The translations under genes were made by a program, and so were the position numbers. A stretch of 64,000 bases of DNA from Clostridium omnivorum (GTDB lineage Bacteria > Bacillota > Clostridia > Clostridiales > Clostridiaceae), in assembly GCF_026012015.1 (NCBI RefSeq), contig NZ_BRXR01000001.1, positions 3,570,728 through 3,634,727 on the forward strand. Direction: 5' to 3'. The notes below the pieces were generated by a model. That model was not told where the DNA came from. It was given only the letters and a program-made list of their open reading frames with translations, and did no database searches. The stretch's first letter is position 1. Every line of letters starts with the position of its first letter. Shown here in pieces: positions 42,484-49,346 of the stretch.

Positions 42484-42942
42484 TTATTTAGCTTCTAGAT
42501 TTAATTCTCTTATTATTATTTTTGCTGTTTCTTCAGCAACTTCTCCAGTGAAGCTGATACATTGTTCCATATGCTTTGAAGAGCCCAGCGTCATATCTTT
42601 TGTTAGTACTCTACAACATAAGCTTTTGTGATTTCCTCTAAAGATATCATGCAGCTCTTTTGAGAGTGACATAGCTTTATTAACCTTTATATCCTTTGCT
42701 TGAGTTCTACCGAAAAATAATCCTAATGCCATAATTCCACCGGAAACAGCACCACATGTACAGCCGGAACCACCTATTCCAACAGGAAAGCCTGAAGCCA
42801 TGGCTATGATATCATCTGAAATAGATAGTCCAAATTCATCTTTTATTGTCTTCACAACAGCCTCAGAACAATAAAAGTCTCCATTTCTATAGTAATTTTC
42901 TGCTGTAGTTCTTATTTTCTTTAGGTCTATAACTTTATTCAA
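42484..42942 (-). CDS. C-GCAxxG-C-C family redox/cysteine protein
   Basis: TTG start behind GGGGGG, 152 residues. The family motif is plain: GSGCTCGAVSGGIMALGLFFGR (GCxCGAxxGG), preceded by FYCSEAVVKTI and followed by a conserved pair KSLCCRVLTKDM and a late CISFTGEVAEE. Conserved cysteines suggest a redox or metal-binding role; the biochemical function of the family is poorly known. It points toward arsA and lies back to back with the ArsR gene at 43247. Confidence 0.85.
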   Translation of the reverse strand: MNKVIDLKKIRTTAENYYRNGDFYCSEAVVKTIKDEFGLSISDDIIAMASGFPVGIGGSGCTCGAVSGGIMALGLFFGRTQAKDIKVNKAMSLSKELHDIFRGNHKSLCCRVLTKDMTLGSSKHMEQCISFTGEVAEETAKIIIRELNLEAK

Positions 42943-43246
42943 AAAAATCCCCCCAAAATAATACTGTGTGTCTAATTTATTTTAATAATGTTTGGCTAAC
43001 AGTTCATCTCATGAATAATATACTACTTAAAAATATCTGATTCAAGAAGTTTGCAATGCAAGTTCTATTGAAATTATTAATACATGAAAAACAAAGTATA
43101 GATAAATTTATATTCCTTATTTTTTATATCAATATCTTTTAATTCAATGAATATAGTATATATTGATATATGTTACTGATATGAATAACATATGTGTGAA
43201 GAAGAATATAGTAATACTATAAACTATATTACTAGGAGATGATTGT
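42943..43246. promoter_or_regulatory. 304-bp divergent regulatory region with two dyads
   Basis: No coding sequence. Two perfect 8-bp inverted repeats are seen: ATATGTTA / TAACATAT (43168-43175 and 43186-43193, 10-base spacer) and TAGTAATA / TATTACTA (43209-43216 and 43227-43234). The second overlaps the leader just before the AGGAGATG of the ArsR gene. Both are plausible sites for that ArsR protein or its paralogs; one of them may also act on the divergent cysteine-protein gene. Confidence 0.5.
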
Positions 43247-43639
43247 ATGGATCTAGTTCAGGTTCTAAAAGCACTAGGTGATGAAAATAGAATCAGAATA
43301 CTAAATATATTAAAAGAGGGAGAGCTTTGTGTTGGTGAAATTGAACATGTTCTAGGGATGACTCAATCTAATGTTTCAAGACACTTAAATAAGCTTTCCT
43401 CAATGAAAATCATTGTATATGGTAAAAAAGCACAGTGGGTATTATATAAATTAAATGGCAATATCTTAAATGAGTATCCTTTTATCCAGGAATTATTGAA
43501 TGTTGAACTTGATAAAATTGAGCAATGTAAAAATGATTTAGAAAAACTAAAATGCTATAAAAATAGTGGAATAACCTGTGAGCAATTGAAGGAGTGTAAG
43601 GAAGTTTTAAGAAATAATATCACTTCGTATGAAAAATAG
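43247..43639 (+). CDS. ArsR-family regulator with cysteine-rich tail
   Basis: A 130-residue winged-helix repressor: VLKALGDENRIRILNILKEGELCVGEIEHVLGMTQSNVSRHLNKLSSMKIIVYGKKAQWVLYKL. Only one cysteine (Cys28) is in the usual alpha-3 site, where arsenite sensors have two or three. Four more cysteines are in the C-terminal helix region (EQCKNDLEKLKCYKN...ITCEQLKECKEV), so an alpha-5-type or interdomain metal site is likely. It is a single-gene unit with its own terminator and may sense a different metal or arsenical. Confidence 0.88.
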   Translation: MDLVQVLKALGDENRIRILNILKEGELCVGEIEHVLGMTQSNVSRHLNKLSSMKIIVYGKKAQWVLYKLNGNILNEYPFIQELLNVELDKIEQCKNDLEKLKCYKNSGITCEQLKECKEVLRNNITSYEK

Positions 43640-43649
43640 AGGAATAAGT

Positions 43650-43689
43650 AAGACTTCAATGCAAGGGGGGAAACATTGAAGTCTTTTTG
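43650..43689 (+). terminator. terminator after the ArsR gene at 43247
   Basis: AAGACTTCAATG / CATTGAAGTCTT, a 12-bp perfect stem with a 12-base loop containing GGGGGG, followed by TTTTTG. Confidence 0.9.
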
Positions 43690-43721
43690 TTTAGCTAAAT
43701 TTGAAATGTAAAAATTATTTG

Positions 43722-43943
43722 TTAGTAGGTTGTTCTACAGTTGTTGCAGCAACTTAGGTAAAAAATTGCTATTATGAACAGGATACCATTGTCCACTCCG
43801 TTAAATCCATCTGAACTTCCGTGACCTTTAGTAAATTGAAGTATAATTAGAATTAATATAATTAAGCTCGGAAGATTAGGTTTTGCGATTCCCGTTCTAT
43901 AGTTATCATAGTTATTAAATGTACTTTCCTTTTTTCTTCTCAT
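43722..43943 (-). CDS. small membrane protein with C-terminal cysteine pair
   Basis: A 73-residue protein behind a good GAGGAGG ribosome site. A polar N-terminus (MRRKKESTFNNYDNYRTG) is followed by a helix LPSLIILILIILQFT, a glycine/aspartate loop and a second hydrophobic stretch NGILFIIAIFYLSCCNNC. It resembles the short YjcZ-like membrane proteins of spore formers, but the match is loose. It lies between ArsR genes on the opposite strand and has no assignable function. Confidence 0.6.
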   Translation of the reverse strand: MRRKKESTFNNYDNYRTGIAKPNLPSLIILILIILQFTKGHGSSDGFNGVDNGILFIIAIFYLSCCNNCRTTY

Positions 43944-44083
43944 AATAGTGTACCTCCTCTTTTAGAATCAATTAATTTAGGTCTTCTATTACAATAACAT
44001 TATATTCCAATACACTCATATAAGTTACAGAAATGATAGTGGATTTAAAATAACTTGAGTAAGCAAATATAGAATAATAAAGT

Positions 44084-44154
44084 GTTAAATTTATTTAACA
44101 TACTTAAGGATAAGTGATAATTGACAAGAGAAACTGCACATTGTATCATATGAT
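44084..44154 (+). promoter_or_regulatory. promoter and palindromes upstream of the arsR-arsC-acr3 operon
   Basis: TTGACA (44121-44126), 17 bases, TATCAT (44144-44149). Overlapping the -10 is the perfect palindrome ATCATATGAT (44145-44154), and just upstream of the -35 is GTTAAAT-TT-ATTTAAC (44084-44099). The first is well placed for repression by the ArsR protein encoded at 44191. Confidence 0.65.
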
Positions 44155-44190
44155 TATAAACGAATATGTTAATGTGAAGGAGGAAGTATA

Positions 44191-44559
44191 TTGGACTTAA
44201 TACAAGTGATGAAGGCTTTGTCTGATGAAACACGTATAAGAATATTAAATATACTTAAAGATGGTGATTTATGTGTTTGTGAAATAGAAGCATTACTTGA
44301 TATTAACCAATCAAATGCTTCAAGACACTTAAATAAATTAACCAATGCAAAAATACTGGATTATTACAAAGTAGCAAAATACGTATATTATAAAATAAAC
44401 GAAGATACATTATTAGAATTTCCTTTCTTAAAAGAAGTAATTAAGGAGGAGGCAATTAAGCTAAAGCAATGCAAAGAAGACTATGCAAGATTAAAAAAAT
44501 ATAAAAGCTGCAATCTAGGCTGTGAGGACTTAAAAGAAGGAAAAGTTTGTTTTGATTAA
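44191..44559 (+). CDS. arsR: ArsR-family arsenite-responsive repressor
   Basis: TTG start behind GGAGGAAG, 122 residues. The sequence MKALSDETRIRILNILKDGDLCVCEIEALLDINQSNASRHLNKLTNAKILDYY carries the ArsR cysteine pair Cys28-V-Cys30. Further cysteines occur in the tail (QCKEDY, SCNLGCEDL, VCFD). It is closely related to the 43247 protein, a likely duplication, but retains the CxC metal site. It heads an operon with arsC and acr3 (spacers 32 and 20 bases), so it should be the arsenite sensor of this efflux unit. Confidence 0.92.
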   Translation: MDLIQVMKALSDETRIRILNILKDGDLCVCEIEALLDINQSNASRHLNKLTNAKILDYYKVAKYVYYKINEDTLLEFPFLKEVIKEEAIKLKQCKEDYARLKKYKSCNLGCEDLKEGKVCFD

Positions 44560-44591
44560 TGTTATAAGAAATTTAACGGAGGATAATTTTT

Positions 44592-45014
44592 ATGAAACCT
44601 AAAGTAGCATTTATATGTGTACACAATTCCTGCAGATCACAAATGGCTGAAGTGCTGGGAAAACTACTTGCTTCAGATGTTTTTGAATCCTATTCGGCAG
44701 GAACAGAGTTAAGGTCACAAATAAATCAGGATGCTGTAAGGATAATAAAAGATTTATACCATGTGGACATGAATGAAACACAAAAATCTAAACTTCTTAC
44801 TGATATACCAGAAGTTGATATAGTTGTAAAAATGGGATGTAATGTAGTATGTCCATTCTTACCTTCAAAACATGAGGAAGATTGGGGGTTAGATGATCCA
44901 TCAGGTAAAAGTGATGAAGAGTTTATCAAAACTGCAAAAAAAATTGAGGATAAAATAAAAGATTTAGCAAAGAGAATAAAAAATGATGAAATAAATTATG
45001 ATGGTGAAATTTAA
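44592..45014 (+). CDS. arsC: arsenate reductase, thioredoxin-coupled type
   Basis: Reduces arsenate to arsenite for export. At 140 residues it is a low-molecular-weight-phosphatase fold enzyme: the P-loop CVHNSCRSQ with nucleophile Cys9 and Arg15, relay cysteines Cys83 and Cys87 in MGCNVVCP, and the EEDWGLDDPSG segment with the catalytic Asp. This is the B. subtilis/S. aureus pI258 ArsC type, which is recycled by thioredoxin. Middle gene of arsR-arsC-acr3. Confidence 0.95.
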   Translation: MKPKVAFICVHNSCRSQMAEVLGKLLASDVFESYSAGTELRSQINQDAVRIIKDLYHVDMNETQKSKLLTDIPEVDIVVKMGCNVVCPFLPSKHEEDWGLDDPSGKSDEEFIKTAKKIEDKIKDLAKRIKNDEINYDGEI

Positions 45015-45034
45015 AATAAGGGGGAATGATTTTT

Positions 45035-46096
45035 TTGAGTAATAATAAAGGAAAACTAGCTTGGCTAGATAAATACCTAACACTATGGATTTTTTTAGCC
45101 ATGGCACTAGGAGTATTATTAGGCTGGGGGTTCCCTGGAATGTCAACAGCACTATCTTCACTTTCAGTGGGAACAACATCAATACCAATAGCTATAGGGC
45201 TTATAGTAATGATGTATCCACCACTTGCTAAGGTGAATTATAGAGAGATTGGAAAAGTATTTAAAAACCCAAAGGTTTTAACACTATCATTAGTTCAGAA
45301 CTGGATTATAGGGCCAGTATTAATGTTTGCTCTTGCAGTAATATTTTTAAGAAATTATCCGCATTTTATGGTAGGTCTTATACTTATAGGACTTGCAAGA
45401 TGTATTGCTATGGTAATTGTTTGGAATAGCTTAGCTGATGGTGATAATGAGTATGCAGCAGCACTTGTTGCTTTTAACTCAATATTTCAAGTAGTTTTCT
45501 ATTCAATATTTGCTTATATTTTTATCACTGTACTACCAAAGTGGATTGGGCTTGAAGGTATGGCAGTGCATGTTTCCATAGGGGAAGTGGCTTCCTCGGT
45601 GGCAATTTATCTTGGCATACCGTTTATAGGCGGAATGCTTACTAGATTGTTACTAGAACCTAAAATGGGAACAGAATGGTACACTAAAAAATTTATACCT
45701 AAAATAAGTCCACTAGCATTAATAGCTCTGCTATTTACTATTGTTATTATGTTTATGTTTAAAGGAAAATATATAATAGAACTTCCTATGGACGTAGTAA
45801 GAATTGCAATACCACTTATGATATACTTTATAATTATGTTCTCAGTTTCATTCTTTATAAGCCACAAAGCAGGTATAGATTATCATAAGACAGTAAGTCT
45901 TTCCTTTACCGCTGCAAGCAATAATTTTGAACTTGCTATAGCAGTTGCTGTTGCTGTGTTTGGAATTGAATCTAAAGAGGCATTTACAGCAGTTATAGGA
46001 CCGCTTATAGAAGTACCTGTAATGATTGCGCTAGTTAATGTAGCATTACATTGGGGTAGGAAATATTTTAACTATGGAAAGAATATTGAGAATTAA
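45035..46096 (+). CDS. acr3: Acr3-family arsenite efflux carrier
   Basis: The TTG at 45035 is about ten bases after AAGGGGG; an ATG at 45026 is too near that site. The 353-residue membrane protein has ten helices and the Acr3 signature [34 protein letters not shown] with the essential TM4 cysteine, plus [20 protein letters not shown] later. It exports arsenite by the proton gradient and may also associate with ArsA. Last gene of the arsenate-resistance operon, with terminator. Confidence 0.94.
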   Translation: MSNNKGKLAWLDKYLTLWIFLAMALGVLLGWGFPGMSTALSSLSVGTTSIPIAIGLIVMMYPPLAKVNYREIGKVFKNPKVLTLSLVQNWIIGPVLMFALAVIFLRNYPHFMVGLILIGLARCIAMVIVWNSLADGDNEYAAALVAFNSIFQVVFYSIFAYIFITVLPKWIGLEGMAVHVSIGEVASSVAIYLGIPFIGGMLTRLLLEPKMGTEWYTKKFIPKISPLALIALLFTIVIMFMFKGKYIIELPMDVVRIAIPLMIYFIIMFSVSFFISHKAGIDYHKTVSLSFTAASNNFELAIAVAVAVFGIESKEAFTAVIGPLIEVPVMIALVNVALHWGRKYFNYGKNIEN

Positions 46097-46111
46097 TAGC
46101 ATAATAAGTTT

Positions 46112-46141
46112 AAAAGGTCAGTTAAAATGCTGACCTTTTTG
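46112..46141 (+). terminator. terminator of the arsR-arsC-acr3 operon
   Basis: AAAAGGTCAG / CTGACCTTTT, a 10-bp stem with an 8-base loop followed by a T run. Confidence 0.88.
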
Positions 46142-46166
46142 TTTTATATATTTTTTATCATATCGG

Positions 46167-46219
46167 TTGACAAAAGCAGTTGAAAGAGATAACATGAATA
46201 TATACTCACATGCGTATAT
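46167..46219 (+). promoter_or_regulatory. promoter and dyad upstream of the arsR-arsP operon
   Basis: TTGACA (46167-46172), 17 bases, TAACAT (46190-46195). Just downstream ATATAC-N8-GTATAT (46200-46219) is a candidate ArsR site, followed by a second GCGTATATGCGG-like stretch. Confidence 0.55.
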
Positions 46220-46264
46220 GCGGTTATATAAATTAATATTATAGAACAAAGGAAGTGAAATTAT

Positions 46265-46609
46265 ATGGATAAACTAACAGATTTTTTTAAAATACTTTCA
46301 GATGAAACTAGAGTAAGAATATTAGTACTTTTGTATCATAAAAAGCTTTGCGTTTGTCAGTTATGTGGAATAATGGGAGAAACTCAGCCAAAAATCTCAA
46401 AGCACCTATCAAAGCTTAGAGATATGGGATTTGTAAAGGATGAAAGAAAAGAACAGTTCATATACTACTACTTGAATTTAGAAGATAAGCTATTTGAGGG
46501 TGTCTTAAAGGATATAGTGGAGAACATTGACAAATATGAAAACTTAAAAAAGGACATTGAAAGACTTAGCAGTGCTGAAGTATTTCTAAGTACATGTAAA
46601 AGACAATAA
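46265..46609 (+). CDS. arsR: ArsR-family arsenite-responsive repressor
   Basis: A 114-residue winged-helix protein: FFKILSDETRVRILVLLYHKKLCVCQLCGIMGETQPKISKHLSKLRDMGFVKDERKEQFIYYYL. This one has the complete E. coli-type three-thiol site, Cys29, Cys31 and Cys34 (CVCQLC). It is the fourth ArsR in the region and belongs to another branch than the 43247/44191 pair. It precedes a permease gene and a thioredoxin-like gene, the arrangement seen for organoarsenical efflux units. Confidence 0.93.
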   Translation: MDKLTDFFKILSDETRVRILVLLYHKKLCVCQLCGIMGETQPKISKHLSKLRDMGFVKDERKEQFIYYYLNLEDKLFEGVLKDIVENIDKYENLKKDIERLSSAEVFLSTCKRQ

Positions 46610-46618
46610 AATAGTGAT

Positions 46619-46648
46619 TTAGTGTCTAAATGAAGATTTAGATACTAA
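46619..46648 (+). terminator. stem-loop between arsR and arsP
   Basis: TTAGTGTCTAAAT / ATTTAGATACTAA, a 13-bp stem with one G-T pair and a GAAG tetraloop-like loop, then GTTTTAT. Likely an attenuator or mRNA processing hairpin, 30 bases ahead of the permease start. Confidence 0.6.
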
Positions 46649-46678
46649 GTTTTATAATCAAAAGGTGGCGGGGTTTAA

Positions 46679-47692
46679 ATGATAATATCAGCTTTTTTTA
46701 GCTTTCTAAATGATCAAATATTAAAAATGACTTGGCTTTCAGAACTGATAAGACTACTTGTAGAAAAAGTATTCGGATTATCCATTAAAGAAAGACTGGG
46801 AGGAAGCATACACTTCTTTATCTACGACACTATAAAGATATTCATATTGCTATCTGTACTTATATTTTTAATTTCTTATATACAAAGCTATTTTCCTCCT
46901 GAAAGGACAAAGAAGATACTTGGTAATATAAAGGGAATCAAAGGAAATATATTAGGAGCGTTACTTGGAACTATTACTCCATTTTGCAGTTGCTCTAGCA
47001 TCCCAATATTTATTGGATTTACATCAGCTGGACTGCCGCTTGGAATAACATTTTCGTTCCTTATTTCATCTCCTCTTGTAGATATTGCATCATTACTAAT
47101 CCTAATGTCCTTCTTTGGCGCTAAGATTGCTATAGCATATGTTGTGGTAGGTCTTATATTAGCAGTAGTAGGTGGAACTATTATTGATAAGTTGGGATTA
47201 GAAAGTCAGGTGCAAGGATATATACGTGAAATAGAAAGCGTTGATGCGGATATTGATGAGATGACAAGAGAGGATAGAATTTCATATTCAAAGGAACAAG
47301 TTAAAGACATTATTAAAAGGGTTTGGTTGTATGTACTAATAGGAGTTGGAATAGGTGCAGCAATCCATAATTGGATACCAACATCTGTGGTAGAAAGAGT
47401 AGTCGGAAGCAAAAATCCATTTGCAGTATTGCTTGCAACAGCAATAGGTATTCCAATGTATGCTGATATATTCGGTACTCTTCCAATAGCAGAAGCGTTA
47501 TTTGGTAAAGGGGTAGGTATTGGTACAGTATTATCCTTTATGATGGCTGTAACTGCGCTGTCATTACCATCTATAATTATGCTTAGCAAGGTAGTTAAAC
47601 CAAAATTATTAGCCATATTTGTTACAATTGTGTCCATTGGAATAATAATAATTGGTTATCTATTTAATGCATTTTCATTTATATTTATTTAA
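46679..47692 (+). CDS. arsP: ArsP/DUF318-type permease
   Basis: A 337-residue membrane protein with about eight helices in two homologous halves. The first half has the family signature GTITPFCSCSSIPIFIGFTSAGLPLGITFSFLISSPLVD with Cys103 and Cys105; the second has ATAIGIPMYADIFGTLPIAEALF...GTVLSFMMAVTALSLPSIIML. ArsP exports trivalent organoarsenicals in Campylobacter. The context of ArsR with a full thiol site and a thioredoxin-like partner supports this, but other DUF318 permeases have unknown substrates. Confidence 0.82.
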   Translation: MIISAFFSFLNDQILKMTWLSELIRLLVEKVFGLSIKERLGGSIHFFIYDTIKIFILLSVLIFLISYIQSYFPPERTKKILGNIKGIKGNILGALLGTITPFCSCSSIPIFIGFTSAGLPLGITFSFLISSPLVDIASLLILMSFFGAKIAIAYVVVGLILAVVGGTIIDKLGLESQVQGYIREIESVDADIDEMTREDRISYSKEQVKDIIKRVWLYVLIGVGIGAAIHNWIPTSVVERVVGSKNPFAVLLATAIGIPMYADIFGTLPIAEALFGKGVGIGTVLSFMMAVTALSLPSIIMLSKVVKPKLLAIFVTIVSIGIIIIGYLFNAFSFIFI

Positions 47693-47706
47693 TTAAGGAG
47701 GGTATT

Positions 47707-47934
47707 ATGGTAATTAAAGTATTAGGAACAGGCTGTGAAAAATGTCATAAGCTTGAAGAAAACACAAAAAAGGCTGTAGAGGAACTAGGTTTAGATGCTA
47801 CTATTGAAAAGGTTGAAAATATAGTAGACATTATGAAATACGGAGTGATGAAAACACCAGCACTTGTGGTAGATGAGAAAGTGAAGCTTATGGGAAGAGT
47901 TCCAACTGTAGAGGAAATAAAAAAATACTTATAA
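47707..47934 (+). CDS. small thioredoxin-like redox protein
   Basis: A 75-residue protein of the 'redox-active disulfide 2' group: IKVLGTGCEKCHKLEENTKKAV with active pair Cys10-x2-Cys13, and the cis-proline MKTPALVVDEKVKLMGRVP. It starts behind AAGGAGGG, 14 bases after arsP. It may reduce arsenicals or keep transporter cysteines reduced. The same unit (permease plus this protein) is frequent in ars regions of Firmicutes and archaea. Confidence 0.9.
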   Translation: MVIKVLGTGCEKCHKLEENTKKAVEELGLDATIEKVENIVDIMKYGVMKTPALVVDEKVKLMGRVPTVEEIKKYL

Positions 47935-47942
47935 GTAGTAAG

Positions 47943-47988
47943 AAAGACTGAGATAAAAGCGCATTATGTTTTTATCTCAGTCTTTTAA
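47943..47988 (+). terminator. terminator of the arsR-arsP operon
   Basis: AAAGACTGAGATAAAA / TTTTATCTCAGTCTTT, a 16-bp perfect stem with an 11-base loop and a further T. It isolates the following selenoprotein gene, which needs its own promoter. Confidence 0.92.
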
Positions 47989-47999
47989 TATATTATAAT

Positions 48000-48031
48000 A
48001 AAAATATATAAATATAAAAATATATAAATAT
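48000..48031 (+). repeat. perfect tandem repeat of 16 bp upstream of the selenoprotein gene
   Basis: AAAAATATATAAATAT occurs twice without gap (48000-48015, 48016-48031), ending 8 bases before the GAGGAGGG ribosome site. It occupies the only space available for a promoter and operator between the terminator and the gene. Confidence 0.75.
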
Positions 48032-48052
48032 TTCTATGAGGAGGGTTTAATC

Positions 48053-48556
48053 ATGGAAAAACCAAATGCTAAAAGGTCTTGTTGAACAAGCAATGAGACT
48101 TCTGCTAGTATAGTAGAAAAAGATTTAATATGTCCTGTATGTAATGGAAAAACTCAGCAGGTTAAAGCCTTAACGGTTAAGCATTTTGCAATTGATAAAG
48201 ATAAGATACTAGAAGATGTTTATAATATATGCTTAAATGAACAGTGTGAAGTAGTTTATTTTAATTTATCAAATAATTTCATATTAAAAAAATCTGATAT
48301 TAAAATTCCAATATGGTTTAAGCAAGATGCAGATCCAAGGTATATTTGCTATTGTAATAAAGTTACTGAAGAACAGATAATTGATGCAGTGTTAAAGCAT
48401 GGTGCAAAAAACATAAAAGATATAATTAGGCTCACAGGAGCAATGAAAAATGGTAAATGTGAAATCAATAATCCCTTAGGGAAATGTTGCAGTCCTTATA
48501 TAAATCAAACTATTAATAAAGCATTGCTTATGGTTGACTCTACTATGTTAGAATAA
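48053..48556 (+). CDS. putative selenoprotein: zinc/[2Fe-2S] protein with in-frame TGA (Sec11)
   Basis: Read through one TGA at 48083-48085, the frame gives 167 residues starting MEKPNAKRSC-Sec-TSNE. The ATG lies behind GAGGAGGG. Downstream of the TGA everything is coherent: Cys27-Pro-Val-Cys30 and Cys60-x4-Cys65, a likely zinc site, then a BFD-type [2Fe-2S] domain with Cys99-x-Cys101, Cys136 and Cys145-Cys146 (ICYCNKVTEEQIIDAVLKHGA, LTGAMKNGKC, NPLGKCC). The plan matches the N-terminal part of Archaeoglobus CopZ and a family I recall as 'Csac_0668 family 2Fe-2S cluster-binding (seleno)protein'. No alternative start exists after the TGA that would keep the zinc site. A simple nonsense mutation is the rival reading. 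Confidence 0.87.
48100..48118 (+). promoter_or_regulatory. bacterial SECIS-like hairpin
   Basis: Directly downstream of the in-frame TGA the mRNA can fold UUCUGCU-AGUAU-AGUAGAA: a 7-bp stem with one G-U pair and a 5-nt apical loop containing GU. The loop begins 22 bases after the TGA. Bacterial SECIS elements lie within the coding region and present a G (often GU) in a small loop about 16-37 bases from UGA, so position and form fit. Confidence 0.7.
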
Positions 48557-48569
48557 ATATTAATATAAT

Positions 48570-48608
48570 AAAGAAATGCTAATTTTGAATATTAGCATTT
48601 CTTTTTAT
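48570..48608 (+). terminator. terminator after the selenoprotein gene
   Basis: AAAGAAATGCTAAT / ATTAGCATTTCTTT, a 14-bp perfect stem with a 7-base loop, then TTATT. The gene is therefore monocistronic and ends as an intact transcription unit. Confidence 0.9.
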
Positions 48609-48648
48609 TACTTTATGAATATTAAAAAAACAAAAATAAATAGACATA

Positions 48649-48677
48649 TTGATTTTAATATATTTGTATGATACAAT
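48649..48677 (+). promoter_or_regulatory. marR promoter with TTGTATGATACAA operator over the -10
   Basis: TTGATT (48649-48654), 17 bases, TACAAT (48672-48677). The perfect odd palindrome TTGTATGATACAA (48664-48676) covers the spacer end and the -10 box. Two further copies occur downstream of the gene, which makes an autorepressor site convincing. Confidence 0.75.
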
Positions 48678-48700
48678 TAATTTAAAGAGAGGTGATTGAG

Positions 48701-49204
48701 GTGACTGAAAAAAAGGGCATAGAATGTTGCAAAGTGCTGCCAGATAAGGTAAATCAAGAGGATAACTGCTGCGTAGAAGAAGTAGGACAAATGGTTCAAA
48801 GGTTAGTTAGAGTTTTTCAGTTATTTGAAAGAGATCAAATAAAGGTTCATGGGTTTACAAGCTCTCAATGCTATGCAATGCTGGAGATATTGAAGTATGG
48901 AAGTCTAACTATGAATGAGCTGAGTGATAAGATGAATCTGGACTCAAGTACTATGACAAGGGTTATAGATAAGTTAGTTAGAGATGAACTAGTATATAGG
49001 GATAGAGATAGTTCAGATAGAAGAATTGTTGTTGTGAGCCTAACGGATACAGGTAGCGAAGCTGCCAAGAAATTAAGTAGCTCAGTGAATGAATACTATA
49101 AGAAAATTATTGAAAATATACCAGAAGGAGAAGTGTTAGATATACTAGGATGTGTGTCTAAGTTGCTAAAAGCTTTTGAAAAAGCTAATCCAAACTGCTG
49201 CTAA
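48701..49204 (+). CDS. MarR-family regulator with Cys-Cys motifs
   Basis: The GTG at 48701 has the better spacing to GAGAGGTG; an earlier GTG (48692) lies in that site. The 167-residue product carries three vicinal cysteine pairs outside the fold: Cys9-Cys10, Cys23-Cys24 and the C-terminal Cys166-Cys167 (NPNCC). The MarR core is SSQCYAMLEILKYGSLTMNELSDKMNLDSSTMTRVIDKLVRDELVYRDRDSSDRRIVVVSLTDTG. Paired thiols are classic trivalent-arsenic or heavy-metal binders. It should repress itself and the permease at 49347 through TTGTATnATACAA. Confidence 0.88.
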   Translation: MTEKKGIECCKVLPDKVNQEDNCCVEEVGQMVQRLVRVFQLFERDQIKVHGFTSSQCYAMLEILKYGSLTMNELSDKMNLDSSTMTRVIDKLVRDELVYRDRDSSDRRIVVVSLTDTGSEAAKKLSSSVNEYYKKIIENIPEGEVLDILGCVSKLLKAFEKANPNCC

Positions 49205-49220
49205 AAATTTTATAATATAA

Positions 49221-49293
49221 TTGTATCATACAAATATATTGCTGATGTATTTATTAAAGGAGGGTAAAAATAAAAACTACTTGTATGATACAA
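49221..49293 (+). promoter_or_regulatory. two further MarR operators ahead of the permease gene
   Basis: TTGTATCATACAA (49221-49233) and TTGTATGATACAA (49281-49293) are the same palindrome in opposite orientation of the central base, 60 bp centre to centre, both between the MarR gene and the permease. A separate promoter for the permease is implied. A GGAGGG sequence near 49260 has no start codon at a usable distance. Confidence 0.75.
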
Positions 49294-49346
49294 GCATTGC
49301 GTGTTGATTTTTATATAAAATAGAGATTTAAAAAGGAGAGATATTT

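Noticed and set aside
47206..47637. 143-codon minus-strand frame inside arsP
   Set aside because: Antisense to a clear membrane protein; composition is the complement of hydrophobic codons.
48083..48085. In-frame TGA read as a simple nonsense mutation or sequencing error
   Set aside because: The downstream 156 codons are undamaged, the codon follows a Cys in a flexible N-terminus, and a SECIS-like hairpin follows. A pseudogene would be expected to show more lesions. It cannot be excluded without homologs.
49257..49293. GGAGGG followed by a TTG at 49281 as a small gene
   Set aside because: The spacing is about 15 bases and the TTG is part of the MarR palindrome; only a few codons follow before a stop.
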